Assembly (NCBI RefSeq): GCF_002251945.1
Contig: NZ_NDHW01000111.1
Coordinates: 1-56,531 of the forward strand
Direction: 5' to 3'
Source: Pseudanabaena sp. SR411
GTDB taxonomy: Bacteria > Cyanobacteriota > Cyanobacteriia > Pseudanabaenales > Pseudanabaenaceae
DNA: 56,531 bases
Shown here in pieces: positions 1 to 8,961 of this stretch. The position numbers and the translations under genes were made by a program. Within the stretch, counting starts at the first letter, position 1. Each line of letters starts with the position of its first letter. The notes beneath the pieces were generated by a model. The model had not been told where the DNA came from and made no database searches. It was given only the letters and a program-made list of their open reading frames with translations.

Positions 1-42
1 CCCTGCCACGATCCCTAGATGGTCTAGATTCGATACTTTCAT
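1..42 (-). CDS. IS transposase N-terminus (DUF4277/IS1634-like), cut by window edge
   Basis: Only the first 14 codons lie in the window. They read MKVSNLDHLGIVAG on the minus strand. The NLDHLGIVAG block matches my memory of the start of DUF4277-type transposases (IS1634/IS4 superfamily). A purine-rich GAGGAGG ribosome-binding site lies about 17 nt upstream of the ATG at 42. The rest of the gene is outside the window, so integrity, element length and terminal repeats cannot be judged. The call rests on one short motif. Confidence 0.5.
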   Translation of the reverse strand, partial: MKVSNLDHLGIVAG

Positions 43-165
43 CTCTGTATTAATATTTACCTCCTCTTTTTTGATTTTCGATGATTTTGATTTTCGGTAA
101 TTATTTTACCCTTCCATTACGAGCGGAATGTAGGTTATATTGCTATAAAAAGGCAGGGAGTCAAA

Positions 166-202
166 AAACCGATTTCGGTGCTGGAAACACCAAAATCGGT
201 TT
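166..202 (-). terminator. Rho-independent terminator of pepA
   Basis: Two 15-nt arms (166-180 and 188-202) pair with one mismatch around a 7-nt loop. Read on the minus strand, the stem is followed by a T run (168-163). It lies 30 nt beyond the pepA stop codon. The stretch 43-165 holds no gene I can support. Confidence 0.8.
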
Positions 203-232
203 CATAATGAGAATTGCTGTCCTGAACTCAAG

Positions 233-1762
233 TTAATTAAGGATTAGATTCACTAAGGTTCGCACCGCAAAACCAGTACCTCCAGCATTGTTGTAACCCG
301 ACTCACGCTCAGTCCAGACTGGACCCGCCACATCAAGGTGCGCCCATGCCGTTGTTTTTTCCACAAATTGCTTCAGGAATAAAGCCCCTGTAATTGCACC
401 ACCAGCACGCGAACCTGTATTTTTAAAATCAGCAACCACTGACTTCAACTGATCAAAATAGGGTTCTTCAAGAGGCATACGCCAGAATTTCTCGCCAGCA
501 TCTTTTGCCGCTTTGGCGATCGCCTCAGCCCAAGCATCATCAATCGACCACATCCCTGCAATATCTTCGCCTAGAGCAACTACACAAGCACCAGTCAGGG
601 TCGCCAGATCAACGATCGCATCCACACCCAATTTATCGGCATAGACCAGAGCATCCGCAAGGGTCAAACGACCTTCGGCATCAGTATTATTCACCTCAAT
701 AGTTTTGCCATTGGAAGCAGTAAGGATATCCCCCGGACGCATCGCACTACCATTGACCATATTTTCGCAAGTAGCCACGATGAAATGCACCTCGATATCA
801 GTGGGTTGGAGTTTAGCGATCACCTTAGCTGCTCCGAGCGCGGCTGCCGAGCCGCCCATATCAGTTTTCATTAGTTCGATGCTACTACCCACACCCGTTT
901 TCAGATTCAGACCACCAGAGTCAAAGGTTAAGCCCTTGCCGACGATCGCCAATTTGCGTTTAGGTGCGCCGTTGCTGTAGGTGAGGTGAATGAACTTCGG
1001 TGGAATATCAGAGGCTCTGGCCACACTGAGGAATGCACCCATGCCCAGAGCTTCGCAATCGGCTTGTTCAAGAATCTTGACAGTGAAATAATCTGACTCA
1101 TTAGCGATCTCGATCGCAGTTTCCGCAAGCGTAATCGGGGTCACAATATTTGCAGGCGCTGATACTAATTCTCTTGCCAAAATCACACCATCGACAATCT
1201 GCTGCGCCTTAGCGATCGCAGGGCTTGCTAATTCAGGATCAGTTTCTAAAATCTCAACTTGATCGAGGAACTGGGGGTTAGCATTTTTGGATTTAAACCG
1301 TTTGTCTTGATGCGCTGCAAGTAACACACCTTCTGCGATCGCTTGAGCCGTTAAACTCACATCTTGGTTATAGACAGGAAAAGCTAGAGCTAATTTTTTT
1401 ACCTTCTCCTTATTGGCAAATTTCACGGCAGTTGCCGCAGCTTTACGCCAGATATCTGGATTAGCTTTAGCTGGATCACCCAATCCGATCAAAATCACCT
1501 TACGGATGGCATAGTCAATACCCACTCGCCCACTGACCGAAGCCCCAATTTCTCCCGTAAATTCTGACTCAGTAATCAAATCCGTTAAGGTACAAGCTAA
1601 AACCTGAATATCCAAGTTTTTTAATGGTTGAGATAGTTGTAAAGCTTTTTTTGCTGAGTTGTCAGCTTGCTCATTACTAGCTTGTGGACTAGCAAAAACA
1701 GCGATCGCAAGGGCATCACCATGCCAAGTTTGCGGAGCGGTTACTGATGGGAGAATATTCAT
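233..1762 (-). CDS. pepA: Leucyl aminopeptidase (M17 family cytosol aminopeptidase)
   Basis: A full-length 509-aa M17 aminopeptidase, a cytosolic di-metal enzyme that removes N-terminal residues, leucine preferred, in peptide turnover. The N-terminal third is the variable macro-like domain. The C-terminal half carries the signature [15 protein letters not shown] and the metal/catalytic segments [13 protein letters not shown] and [10 protein letters not shown]. The ATG at 1762 is the natural start, and length fits the family. It is monocistronic, with its own terminator at 166-202, and is divergent from the TolC-like gene. Confidence 0.95.
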   Translation of the reverse strand: MNILPSVTAPQTWHGDALAIAVFASPQASNEQADNSAKKALQLSQPLKNLDIQVLACTLTDLITESEFTGEIGASVSGRVGIDYAIRKVILIGLGDPAKANPDIWRKAAATAVKFANKEKVKKLALAFPVYNQDVSLTAQAIAEGVLLAAHQDKRFKSKNANPQFLDQVEILETDPELASPAIAKAQQIVDGVILARELVSAPANIVTPITLAETAIEIANESDYFTVKILEQADCEALGMGAFLSVARASDIPPKFIHLTYSNGAPKRKLAIVGKGLTFDSGGLNLKTGVGSSIELMKTDMGGSAAALGAAKVIAKLQPTDIEVHFIVATCENMVNGSAMRPGDILTASNGKTIEVNNTDAEGRLTLADALVYADKLGVDAIVDLATLTGACVVALGEDIAGMWSIDDAWAEAIAKAAKDAGEKFWRMPLEEPYFDQLKSVVADFKNTGSRAGGAITGALFLKQFVEKTTAWAHLDVAGPVWTERESGYNNAGGTGFAVRTLVNLILN

Positions 1763-1886
1763 TTTAGATACAGTCTGTAAAATTTGTCGCGACGTTATAC
1801 CTAATATTAAAGCTTAGAAAGCAGAAGGGGCGTGAATTACTGTTTTCCTATCAAAGCAGTTTTGGTATGTGCTGCTTATACCGCAC

Positions 1887-1990
1887 TATAGTAAGACTTG
1901 AGTTAGCTAGGACAAACCAAAACCCCAAAGAGTAATGGCGGCGCTTCGCGCCGCCATTACTCTTTGGGGTTTAACAATAGCCTTGCTATA
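1887..1990. repeat. MITE-like element, copy 1 (rim plus variable palindrome)
   Basis: A 26-nt left rim (1887-1912, starting TATAG and ending AGGA) is followed by CAAACCAAAACCCC and a perfect stem: arms 1920-1944 and 1948-1972, loop TTC, core GGCGGCGC-TTC-GCGCCGCC. The right rim is shortened and ends GCTATA at 1990. It lies in the 456-bp spacer between the divergent pepA and TolC-like genes, so no flanking gene terminates here. I see nothing else supportable in 1763-2218. Confidence 0.75.
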
Positions 1991-2218
1991 CAAGCCCAAA
2001 CATCATTTTTTGCAATCAAATTTTGTAATCAAAATCTAGAGACTTTTGTGGGTAATATCTCTAAATTTCTAGGTTTATACTACAATCTGTTATGCAAACA
2101 TACAGATACAAACATCTTTACCCGATAGCATGATGATTGTGATGTAGGAGCTATCAGAAGATGCTTTGACTAAGGTATGTTGGTTGCTATTTTAATGCGA
2201 GGAGTGACGGACTGAATT

Positions 2219-3937
2219 ATGCGAATTTCTTCCAGTTGGTTGACGCTTGGTGCGAGTTTATCGCTTCTGATTCCAGCTTGGACAGCCAATGCTCAAGAAT
2301 TTACCATGCCCATGACACCTTATACAAAGGTCGTCCTAGAGCCTGATGCTACAATCACACACACTTCATTGATCGCTTCAGAAGTGAAGATCCCAGCAAA
2401 AGTGGATAGCCTGAAAATTAATACGGCAAATACTGGATTAGTCAGTAATCAGCAACCGATCCTCCAAGATATCCAGTTAATGATCGCGGCTTTACCCAAA
2501 GTCGCACCTCCAGACGAGTCAAAATTACCTGCTTCAGAGTCAACTATCCTGCAAGATAGCCTGCGATCGCAACCTGAAAAAGTCAGTTCTTCGACCGAAC
2601 CTGCCAGAGTGATTCCTAGCGCTGCCGCGTCTAATTCAGGGCAACTCGATCCTGCACAGACACTAGTTGTACCTACTACCCCTAGTCAAGTCAAGCTAGA
2701 CAGCACCAAACCTGTCTCCCTCACCGAACTTCTGGACTTAGTTGAAAAGACTAATTCTGATGCAATTCGAGCCAGAATTGCAATTGATCGCGCTCGTGCA
2801 GTCTTACAAGAAGCCGAAACCTTGCGATCACCCACGGTTTCAGGCTCAGTGCAATACAGTTATAGCGATTCAGCCCAAGCGCGTCTAAATAGTATTAACA
2901 ACAATACGCCACTAGGTAAAACCACTAGTAATCCACTCACTGGCACTATCGGAGTTGACTACAATATTTTTGATTCAGGGGCTAAGGATGCGGCCATTCG
3001 GATCGCAGAAAACAACTTACGCATCGCTGAAGCAGATCTCAGTCGGATCAGACAAAATATTCGCCTCAGTATTGTTACAGGCTATTACAACTTGCAAAAT
3101 ACCGATGAAACCATTCGGATTCAACGCAAAGCTGTTGAAAATGCTGAAAGAAGCTTAAAAGATACCAAAGCTAGAGAAAGAGCAGGTGTTGGCACAAAAT
3201 TTGATGTATTGCAATCTGAAGTGCAACTTGCTAATGCTAAGCAAGATTTACTCAATGCCGAAGCGGCTCAGTTGGTAGCCAGACGCGAGTTATCTCGTCA
3301 ACTAAATTACCCTGCGATCGTTGAGATTACGGCTGCCGATAAAATTGCACCTGTACCTGAATGGAAGTTACCAATAGAAGAAACAATCTTACTAGCAGTA
3401 AGGAACCGTGCTGAGCTAGATATTCGCAAATTAGAGCGTGAAGTAGCCCGTGATCGCGCTAATAGCTCCCTAGCACAATTAGGACCTCAAGTTAATGTAT
3501 TTGGGAACTTTAATACTGCTGCTGAATTTACCAGTGGTAGTGGTGTAGGCGTTGGTTACCAAATAGGAGCAAGCCTAAATTGGAATCTCTATGATGGAGG
3601 TAAAGCCGCCGCGCAAGTAAATCAATTTAAAGCCGATCAAGCTATTGCCGAAACTCGTTTTGAGCAAGATGCTCGCCAAGCTCGTTATGACGTAGAAGAG
3701 TCATACATCAATCAGCGATCGCGCCTTCAACAAATTGACACAGCAACTAAAGCTGTCCAACAAGCAGAAGAAGCCTTACGTTTAGCTCGTCTCCGCCTTG
3801 ACGCAGGAGTCGGCACACAACTTGAGGTAATTACTGCCGAGGCAGCACTCACTACTGCTGATGTCAACCGCGTACAAGCAATCATTGGCTACAACCAGTC
3901 TCGCGCTAACCTTGAACGAGCCATTAGTGGTTTATAA
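2219..3937 (+). CDS. TolC-family outer membrane efflux protein
   Basis: A 572-aa outer-membrane channel of the TolC/OEP family, the exit duct for type I secretion or RND/ABC efflux. Residues 1-25 form a signal peptide ending ANA. Residues 30-165 are a Pro/Ser/Thr-rich periplasmic linker. From about 165 to the end are two OEP repeats with long amphipathic helices: SVSLTELLDLVEKTN-type starts, ARERAGVGTKFDVLQSEVQL in repeat 1 and ARLRLDAGVGTQLEVITAEA in repeat 2. The paired GVGT(K/Q) turns are typical of the internal duplication. There is no adaptor or pump gene beside it. A GAGGAG motif precedes the ATG, and a strong hairpin follows the stop codon. Confidence 0.9.
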   Translation: MRISSSWLTLGASLSLLIPAWTANAQEFTMPMTPYTKVVLEPDATITHTSLIASEVKIPAKVDSLKINTANTGLVSNQQPILQDIQLMIAALPKVAPPDESKLPASESTILQDSLRSQPEKVSSSTEPARVIPSAAASNSGQLDPAQTLVVPTTPSQVKLDSTKPVSLTELLDLVEKTNSDAIRARIAIDRARAVLQEAETLRSPTVSGSVQYSYSDSAQARLNSINNNTPLGKTTSNPLTGTIGVDYNIFDSGAKDAAIRIAENNLRIAEADLSRIRQNIRLSIVTGYYNLQNTDETIRIQRKAVENAERSLKDTKARERAGVGTKFDVLQSEVQLANAKQDLLNAEAAQLVARRELSRQLNYPAIVEITAADKIAPVPEWKLPIEETILLAVRNRAELDIRKLEREVARDRANSSLAQLGPQVNVFGNFNTAAEFTSGSGVGVGYQIGASLNWNLYDGGKAAAQVNQFKADQAIAETRFEQDARQARYDVEESYINQRSRLQQIDTATKAVQQAEEALRLARLRLDAGVGTQLEVITAEAALTTADVNRVQAIIGYNQSRANLERAISGL

Positions 3938-3938
3938 A

Positions 3939-3987
3939 AAGAGATTTTTGAAAAGTGTTGCTTTGCAACACTTTTCAAAAATCTCTT
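3939..3987. terminator. Long hairpin after the TolC-like gene (GTGTTGC family)
   Basis: Arms 3939-3961 and 3965-3987 are perfectly complementary (23 bp) around loop TTT. The core is GTGTTGC-TTT-GCAACAC. It starts 2 nt after the stop codon, so it probably ends the upstream transcript. The same core occurs at 42392 and 47054. Confidence 0.7.
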
Positions 3988-4071
3988 GGTTTGAGAGCGA
4001 TGCACTGTAAGATTTCTATTATTAGAATTGCTATTATTTGGTGTAAAGCTCCAAAGCTAGAGCTTAATTTT

Positions 4072-4374
4072 ATGATGACGGTAACAGATGCGGTTATTTA
4101 TACTTGTCTCTTCACGATTGTGTTGATTACCTTTAGTCTCCAATCAAGCATTAAGCAACTTGAGAAAAAGATAAAACGAATGGATCTTTCTTTAAGCTTG
4201 CTATTAAATCGCATGGAAATTGAAGTTCCTTCTCAACTCTCGGATCGAGTCAAGCAAGTGGCTCTTGATCCCTATAGAAAGCTAGAAGCCATCAAGCTCT
4301 ACCGAGAAGAAACGGGAACAGGGCTTAGAGAAGCTAAAGAAGCAATAGAAGAGTTTATTGAGCATAATCAATAA
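4072..4374 (+). CDS. Small membrane protein with ribosomal L7/L12-like C-terminal domain
   Basis: A 100-aa protein when started at ATG 4072. The frame opens earlier (3955), but that stretch lies in the upstream hairpin and encodes nothing recognisable. Residues 1-20 are a hydrophobic segment (DAVIYTCLFTIVLITFSL), so it is likely anchored in a membrane. A short coiled region follows, then a C-terminal segment (RKLEAIKLYREETG, LREAKEAIEEF) that resembles the KVIKxxRExTGLGLKEAK helix of bacterial L7/L12. It lacks the L7/L12 N-terminal dimer domain, so it is not the ribosomal protein. Its role is unknown. A good terminator follows. Confidence 0.75.
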   Translation: MMTVTDAVIYTCLFTIVLITFSLQSSIKQLEKKIKRMDLSLSLLLNRMEIEVPSQLSDRVKQVALDPYRKLEAIKLYREETGTGLREAKEAIEEFIEHNQ

Positions 4375-4384
4375 CCTGCAAAGT

Positions 4385-4425
4385 AAAAGATGAGAGACGA
4401 CGCTCAGTGTCGTCCCTCATCTTTT
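4385..4425 (+). terminator. Rho-independent terminator
   Basis: Arms 4385-4401 and 4409-4425 pair with one mismatch. A T-rich tract follows (GTTTTTTTG). It lies 10 nt after the stop of the L7/L12-like gene. Confidence 0.85.
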
Positions 4426-4441
4426 GTTTTTTTGAACTGCT

Positions 4442-4531
4442 ATACGAAACCCTAAAAGAGCAATGGCGGCGCTTCGCGCCGCCATTGCTCTTTTGGGGTT
4501 TCGTATCCTAAGCAAAACTTGCATTGCTATA
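4442..4531. repeat. MITE-like element, copy 2
   Basis: A stem with arms 4442-4472 and 4476-4506 (one G-T pair), loop TTC, core GGCGGCGC-TTC-GCGCCGCC, is followed by a 26-nt right rim at 4506-4531 ending GCTATA. That rim is the exact reverse complement of 38481-38506. The left rim is missing or reduced to TGCTATA. The rest of the spacer to 4671 shows nothing else. Confidence 0.7.
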
Positions 4532-4671
4532 CATATCACGATCTTTTTTAAGCATGTTAAAAAAATACATGGGTTTGGGTAACATCATGCTTGTTACAAA
4601 ACAGGGCAGCCATACTCAAAAAGTTGCCAAAGACGATGGGACCTAGTTAAGGTCTAAGATGAGGATAAATC

Positions 4672-5715
4672 ATGAAAGCAGTGCGATTAAATCTTGAAGA
4701 TAGACAGGCTTGGCAGAAATTGCAGCATGTTCTGACGAGTCTTGCTTCCGATTATATGGATCTAGTGGCTGCTGAGCAAACAGAATTTAAGTTTGAGCAG
4801 CAAGTTCTATCCATTGCTTTTACCCTGATAGCTTCTGATATCGATCGCGATCGCCTAAACGAATTTACACAAAATATTGATCGATATTTCAATCGCCTAC
4901 AATTAATTGGGGTGCGGCGCATTGAATGGGAATTTTATGTAATAGGGGAAGCAGTACCATTTTTAACACAAGGACGCGACATTCGATTGATCGCTGCACC
5001 TGCACCTTTACCGCAAAATGCCCTTGCGCGTAATGATGCTAGAAAAACACCTGTACGGAATGTGCAAGCAAGTTCTCTAGCTAAAGGCAAATCGAAAGTT
5101 GGTAATATTGTACGCCGTTTTCGTGGCTGGTTAGCTGATCCCAAAACGCTCCAAGCAGCACGCACAGCCAGCCGTATTACAATTCGCGATCCTAGAGGTG
5201 CATTGGATGCAGTGCGAATTAATGCGATCACTAAGTTTAATGACACGATTCAATGGGTTGATACTTTCCCTTGGGAAACTTGGACAAAGGAAAAAACTCA
5301 GCAAATCAAACGCCGCCATCAACGAAACTTGTTTCGTGCAGTCATTGAAGATATCCTGATTTTGGGAGTAATGCTGATTGCTCTATATTGGTTGACCGAA
5401 GCTTTATCAGGTCCAAGCATTAATCTTGCACTCATGCCCAATCGTCATCACGACACCAACATAACCGATGTCCAGTATCGTTGTGGCAATCCTGCTGTGT
5501 CTCTGAAAAATTATATTTGTTTAGGGAAGGGGATGCGTTACGACCAAGTAGCAAGTATCTTGGGCAGTGAAGGTAAACCCTTGGGGATCGACCATAATTT
5601 TGGCGATCGCGCTGTGGTAGTTAGCTGGGCAGGTTCAGACTTGAGCATGAATGTCACCTTTGTAGACGACAAACTAGTTTCAAGGGCCTATCGTCAACTG
5701 ACCGCAAGCAAATAA
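4672..5715 (+). CDS. Conserved hypothetical membrane protein with SmpA/BamE-like C-terminal region
   Basis: A 347-aa protein whose function I do not recognise. Residues 1-110 are soluble and mixed. 110-215 are basic and contain a Lys/Arg-rich stretch. A single membrane segment lies near 226-247 (EDILILGVMLIALYWLTEAL). The C-terminal 100 residues contain two Cys (CGNPAVSLKNYICLGKGM) and a GMRYDQVASILGSEGKPLG segment, which resembles the start of the SmpA/BamE or DUF3862 fold, with a typical VSWAGSDLSMNVTFVDDKLV strand pattern. This suggests a cytoplasmic N-terminus and an exported sensing or binding domain. The ATG is preceded by AAGATGAGG. A terminator at 5766 follows. Confidence 0.7.
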   Translation: MKAVRLNLEDRQAWQKLQHVLTSLASDYMDLVAAEQTEFKFEQQVLSIAFTLIASDIDRDRLNEFTQNIDRYFNRLQLIGVRRIEWEFYVIGEAVPFLTQGRDIRLIAAPAPLPQNALARNDARKTPVRNVQASSLAKGKSKVGNIVRRFRGWLADPKTLQAARTASRITIRDPRGALDAVRINAITKFNDTIQWVDTFPWETWTKEKTQQIKRRHQRNLFRAVIEDILILGVMLIALYWLTEALSGPSINLALMPNRHHDTNITDVQYRCGNPAVSLKNYICLGKGMRYDQVASILGSEGKPLGIDHNFGDRAVVVSWAGSDLSMNVTFVDDKLVSRAYRQLTASK

Positions 5716-5765
5716 AATACAAAAGGTTCGCTCTGTCAGCCTTTTACATAATTAACATAAAATAC

Positions 5766-5792
5766 AAAAAAGCTCGCAATGCGAGTTTTTTT
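5766..5792 (+). terminator. Rho-independent terminator
   Basis: The stem CTCGC-AAT-GCGAG is extended by an A-tract/T-tract and ends in eight T. It ends transcription of the 4672-5715 gene. An ATG at 5779 sits inside its loop, which argues against that ATG as the start of the next gene. Confidence 0.85.
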
Positions 5793-5814
5793 TGTAACCA
5801 ACAGGAAATTTGCC

Positions 5815-6558
5815 TTGAAACGATCGCTAAAAATATTGGGTTGTTTGAATTTGTGCTTAATACTCACAAGCATCATGTCAGGATTACCTGCGATCGCTGC
5901 CAATCCTAAAACAAATTTATCGCAGTCTCCCAAATTAAACCCAACCGATAAACGCGCCGCCGATGAGTATCGTCAGATGGGGCTTGCCTATCGTCAGCAA
6001 GAACGATTTGATGAGGCGATCGCCGCTTTGCAAAAGTCAGTCACCCTCGATCCTCAAAATCTTGATGGCAGGATCATCCTCGGCTGGACACAGCATCTCG
6101 CTAAAAAAGATGAGGCAGCCGCCACATCACTTTGGGAAGCAATTTATTTGTCGCCAACATCACTACAAGCTTTTAATGCGATCGGCATCGTTTACTTAGT
6201 GCGTGGCGATTTACCTCAATCTGTGGTTCTGCATAGCTGGGCGGCGATCTTGAAAGCCGACAACGAAATCGCCCATTACAATCTCAGTCTGGCTTATCAA
6301 CGCTTAAACCAATATGATCTGGCGATCGCCTATGCTCAAAAAGCGATCGAACTTGAACCCAATAATCCCCATCCTTTTGTGGCTAGGGCGATCGCGCAAT
6401 GGACATCAGGTGATCAGCCCAGTGCCAAAAAAACTTTTCGCGATGCGATCGCTGTTGATCCTCGATATCGTAATCCTGAATTTTTAAACTTTCTTAACGA
6501 AGCAGGATTTAGCAGCGATCAAATTCAAACAGCCAAACAAGTTTTATCAAGCTTATAG
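5815..6558 (+). CDS. Secreted TPR-repeat protein
   Basis: A tetratricopeptide-repeat protein of about 247 aa. An ATG at 5779 is in frame but lies within the upstream terminator. I prefer TTG 5815, which has AGGAAA upstream and directly opens a signal peptide (KRSLKILGCLN, hydrophobic core, then GLPAIAA). Three to four TPR units follow, e.g. GLAYRQQERFDEAIAALQKS, IGIVYLVRGDLPQSVVLHSW and SLAYQRLNQYDLAIAYAQKA. TPRs mediate protein-protein contacts, here presumably in the periplasm. The partner is unknown. No close operon partner is seen. Confidence 0.8.
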   Translation: MKRSLKILGCLNLCLILTSIMSGLPAIAANPKTNLSQSPKLNPTDKRAADEYRQMGLAYRQQERFDEAIAALQKSVTLDPQNLDGRIILGWTQHLAKKDEAAATSLWEAIYLSPTSLQAFNAIGIVYLVRGDLPQSVVLHSWAAILKADNEIAHYNLSLAYQRLNQYDLAIAYAQKAIELEPNNPHPFVARAIAQWTSGDQPSAKKTFRDAIAVDPRYRNPEFLNFLNEAGFSSDQIQTAKQVLSSL

Positions 6559-6777
6559 TTATCCTAAAAGTTAGACAGATCAATGCTTTTCGTGGATCTA
6601 GTTGCATTTAAGAACCGAATCTAATTTCTGAATTTTCACTGTCTTATCTGTAGAAAATATGTGATTATTGGGATCGTACTTGTACTAGTGGTGGGTAAGC
6701 TATTATTACTTATCTAGTTTAGAATCTTTTAAAATCTGAAAGATATTATTTGGGTAGCGCAACGCAGAGGATAGATA

Positions 6778-7896
6778 GTGGAAAACCCAAAAACATTTCG
6801 TATAGATCGTGGCATCGGTCAATATGACTTTAATGATTACTATGCTGTGTTGGGTCTACCGATAACAGCCGAATCTTCCCTTGTGCGTAGACGATATCTT
6901 TTAATCGCCAAATGCTTGCATCCTGATATTCACGGGCGATCGCATTCCGAGAAGCAAGTAGCTACTCAATACCTATCCAAGTTAGTTAATCCTGCCTACA
7001 ATGTACTGTCCCAAGAACGAGAGCGGACAGAATATTCAGCAATTCTCAAACTGCTGGGCAAACGCTTAATGAAACGTAATCAAAAATTTTCACCACAGTC
7101 AGACATTGCCAAAAAGTATTTGATTTCTTCACAGGATGTCAATTATGAGCAAACAATTAATGAAATAGCCAAAGTTCAGTATCAAGATCTAGACCGAGCC
7201 TTAGAACACATTGGCTTATTAAGTGAACTGAATTTAGTGCATATTCTGCTGCAAGAGGGTTACAGACACGCCCCAAGTACACCGAATGTAAGTTCTTCCT
7301 ATACGACTCCTGCGAAGTCTACCAGTGATGATAACACCACCATTCAAACTGGCACTACGGGAATTACAGGGGTTAATAGAACAAGTTCAGCTTATCCCAA
7401 TAGTGCTGGCAGCAGTTATCAAATGCGGAGTGAGTCTCAAGCACCATTGCGTAATGCCAACACGGGTAATACTACGGCTAATAATTCCGCAAAAAATACT
7501 TATCAAGCTAGTAATGCCAGCCAAGCTAGCAGCACAAATAATGCTGCTAATGGTTCACTTAATCAATATATTCGCCAAGCTGAAAGCTACATCAATCAAA
7601 AATTATGGGCTTCGGCTTTGAAGGAACTGCGTAGTGCGATCCAAATTGATTGCAACAATAGTAAATGCCATGCTTTGTTGGGATTTGTCTATATGAATCA
7701 AAAATTATCAGGCATGGCGAAAGTGAGTTTTCAGCAAGCGTTAAAACTGAATCCTGATGAACCTATAGCCAAGCAGTATATTGACCAAGTAAGTGGTACA
7801 AATTCTGGCGGTACTGGTACTAATGGAGCGAAACCAGATCCGAAAGCCAAGAATGATAAGAAAGGTGGATTTTTTGGCTGGTTAGGTGGTGGTTAG
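6778..7896 (+). CDS. J-domain protein with C-terminal TPR
   Basis: A 372-aa protein starting at GTG 6778, with AGAGGATAG upstream. Residues 15-85 form a J-domain (FNDYYAVLGLPITAESS) with the HPD motif in CLHPDIHG, needed to stimulate DnaK ATPase. Residues 160-255 are a low-complexity Ser/Thr/Asn/Ala linker. 258-345 hold TPR-like helices (YINQKLWASALKELRSAIQI, ALLGFVYMNQKLSGMAKVSF). The end is Gly/Lys-rich with GGFFGWLGGG. There is no zinc-finger or CTD, so this is a class C (type III) J-protein that recruits DnaK to TPR-bound clients. Substrate unknown. Confidence 0.85.
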   Translation: MENPKTFRIDRGIGQYDFNDYYAVLGLPITAESSLVRRRYLLIAKCLHPDIHGRSHSEKQVATQYLSKLVNPAYNVLSQERERTEYSAILKLLGKRLMKRNQKFSPQSDIAKKYLISSQDVNYEQTINEIAKVQYQDLDRALEHIGLLSELNLVHILLQEGYRHAPSTPNVSSSYTTPAKSTSDDNTTIQTGTTGITGVNRTSSAYPNSAGSSYQMRSESQAPLRNANTGNTTANNSAKNTYQASNASQASSTNNAANGSLNQYIRQAESYINQKLWASALKELRSAIQIDCNNSKCHALLGFVYMNQKLSGMAKVSFQQALKLNPDEPIAKQYIDQVSGTNSGGTGTNGAKPDPKAKNDKKGGFFGWLGGG

Positions 7897-7897
7897 C

Positions 7898-7942
7898 TGC
7901 AAACATTATAGGCAGGGCGAAGCTCTGCCTATAATGTTTGCA
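7898..7942. terminator. Palindrome between the J-protein gene and queG
   Basis: Arms 7898-7918 and 7922-7942 pair (one G-T) around loop GAA. It starts 2 nt after the J-protein stop codon and ends 3 nt before the queG ATG, so it takes up the whole spacer, including the place where a queG ribosome-binding site would be. Confidence 0.65.
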
Positions 7943-7944
7943 TT

Positions 7945-8886
7945 ATGGAAAATTTATCGCAGGCAGCAATTAAATTAGCGATCCAACAAAAAGCGATCGC
8001 CCTTGGTTTTAGTAAAGTTGGAATAGCCAAGGCGGAGTCTGGGATTGAGGCGGAACGCTTGCAGCAATGGCTAGAACTAGGATATCAAGCGGATATGGAT
8101 TGGATGACCAATCCTAAGCGTCAGGATATTACGCAGGTGATGACGGGGGTAAAGTCAGTAATTTGTGTAGCGCTAAATTACTACACACCTCACCAGCATT
8201 CAATCGATCGCACCGTTGGTAAGATTTCCCGCTATGGTTGGGGACGAGACTACCACAAGGTTTTAACCAAGAAGCTCAAAGCTTTGGTAACTTGGTTAAA
8301 TACTCAAGGGGAGAATATTCAAACTCGTTATTATGTGGATACTGGCCCAATCGCGGAAAAAGCCTTTGCTCAGAGAGCGGGGATCGGTTGGATTGGCAAG
8401 CATAGCAATGTGATTACGCGGGACTATGGTTCTTGGTTATTTTTGGGAGAAGTGTTAACTAACCTAGAATTAGAACCTGATCACCCACACACCGATCATT
8501 GCGGTACTTGTACGCGCTGCATTGATGCTTGTCCAACAGGGGCGATCGCACAGCCCTTTGTGGTCGATGCCAATCGCTGTATTGCTTTTCATACGATTGA
8601 AAATAAAGCCGCACAAATTCCCGAAGCGATCGCCACTAATTTACAAAACTGGGTGGCCGGCTGTGACATTTGCCAAGATGTTTGCCCTTGGAATCAGCGT
8701 TTTGCCCAAGAAACTCTTGAGTCAGATTTTCAGCCTTTTCCCCACAATGTTGATCCCCGATTGGAAGATCTAGCAAACATGACGGAAGAGGAATGGGATC
8801 AAAATTTTACAGGTTCAGCTTTGAGAAGGATTAAACACGATCGCTGGCAACGCAATGCCAAAACTGCGATCGACTCAGCCATTTAG
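7945..8886 (+). CDS. queG: Epoxyqueuosine reductase
   Basis: A 313-aa cobalamin-dependent iron-sulfur enzyme of the last step of queuosine synthesis, reducing epoxyqueuosine to queuosine in tRNA wobble position 34. Visible hallmarks: RQDITQVMTGVKSVICVALNYY, the YYVDTGPIAEKAFAQRAGIG active-site segment, and two 4Fe-4S sites (CGTCTRCIDACPTGA and CDICQDVCPWNQ) near residues 190 and 240. It lacks the C-terminal HEAT extension of longer homologues, so it is the short form. The ATG lies just after a palindrome with no clear ribosome-binding site. Confidence 0.95.
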   Translation: MENLSQAAIKLAIQQKAIALGFSKVGIAKAESGIEAERLQQWLELGYQADMDWMTNPKRQDITQVMTGVKSVICVALNYYTPHQHSIDRTVGKISRYGWGRDYHKVLTKKLKALVTWLNTQGENIQTRYYVDTGPIAEKAFAQRAGIGWIGKHSNVITRDYGSWLFLGEVLTNLELEPDHPHTDHCGTCTRCIDACPTGAIAQPFVVDANRCIAFHTIENKAAQIPEAIATNLQNWVAGCDICQDVCPWNQRFAQETLESDFQPFPHNVDPRLEDLANMTEEEWDQNFTGSALRRIKHDRWQRNAKTAIDSAI

Positions 8887-8961
8887 CTTGTGTAGATTTA
8901 TTTAATAAAACAGCTTAAATTAGAAGCATCTCCAAACATCAATTTGAGTAATTAAATCATC

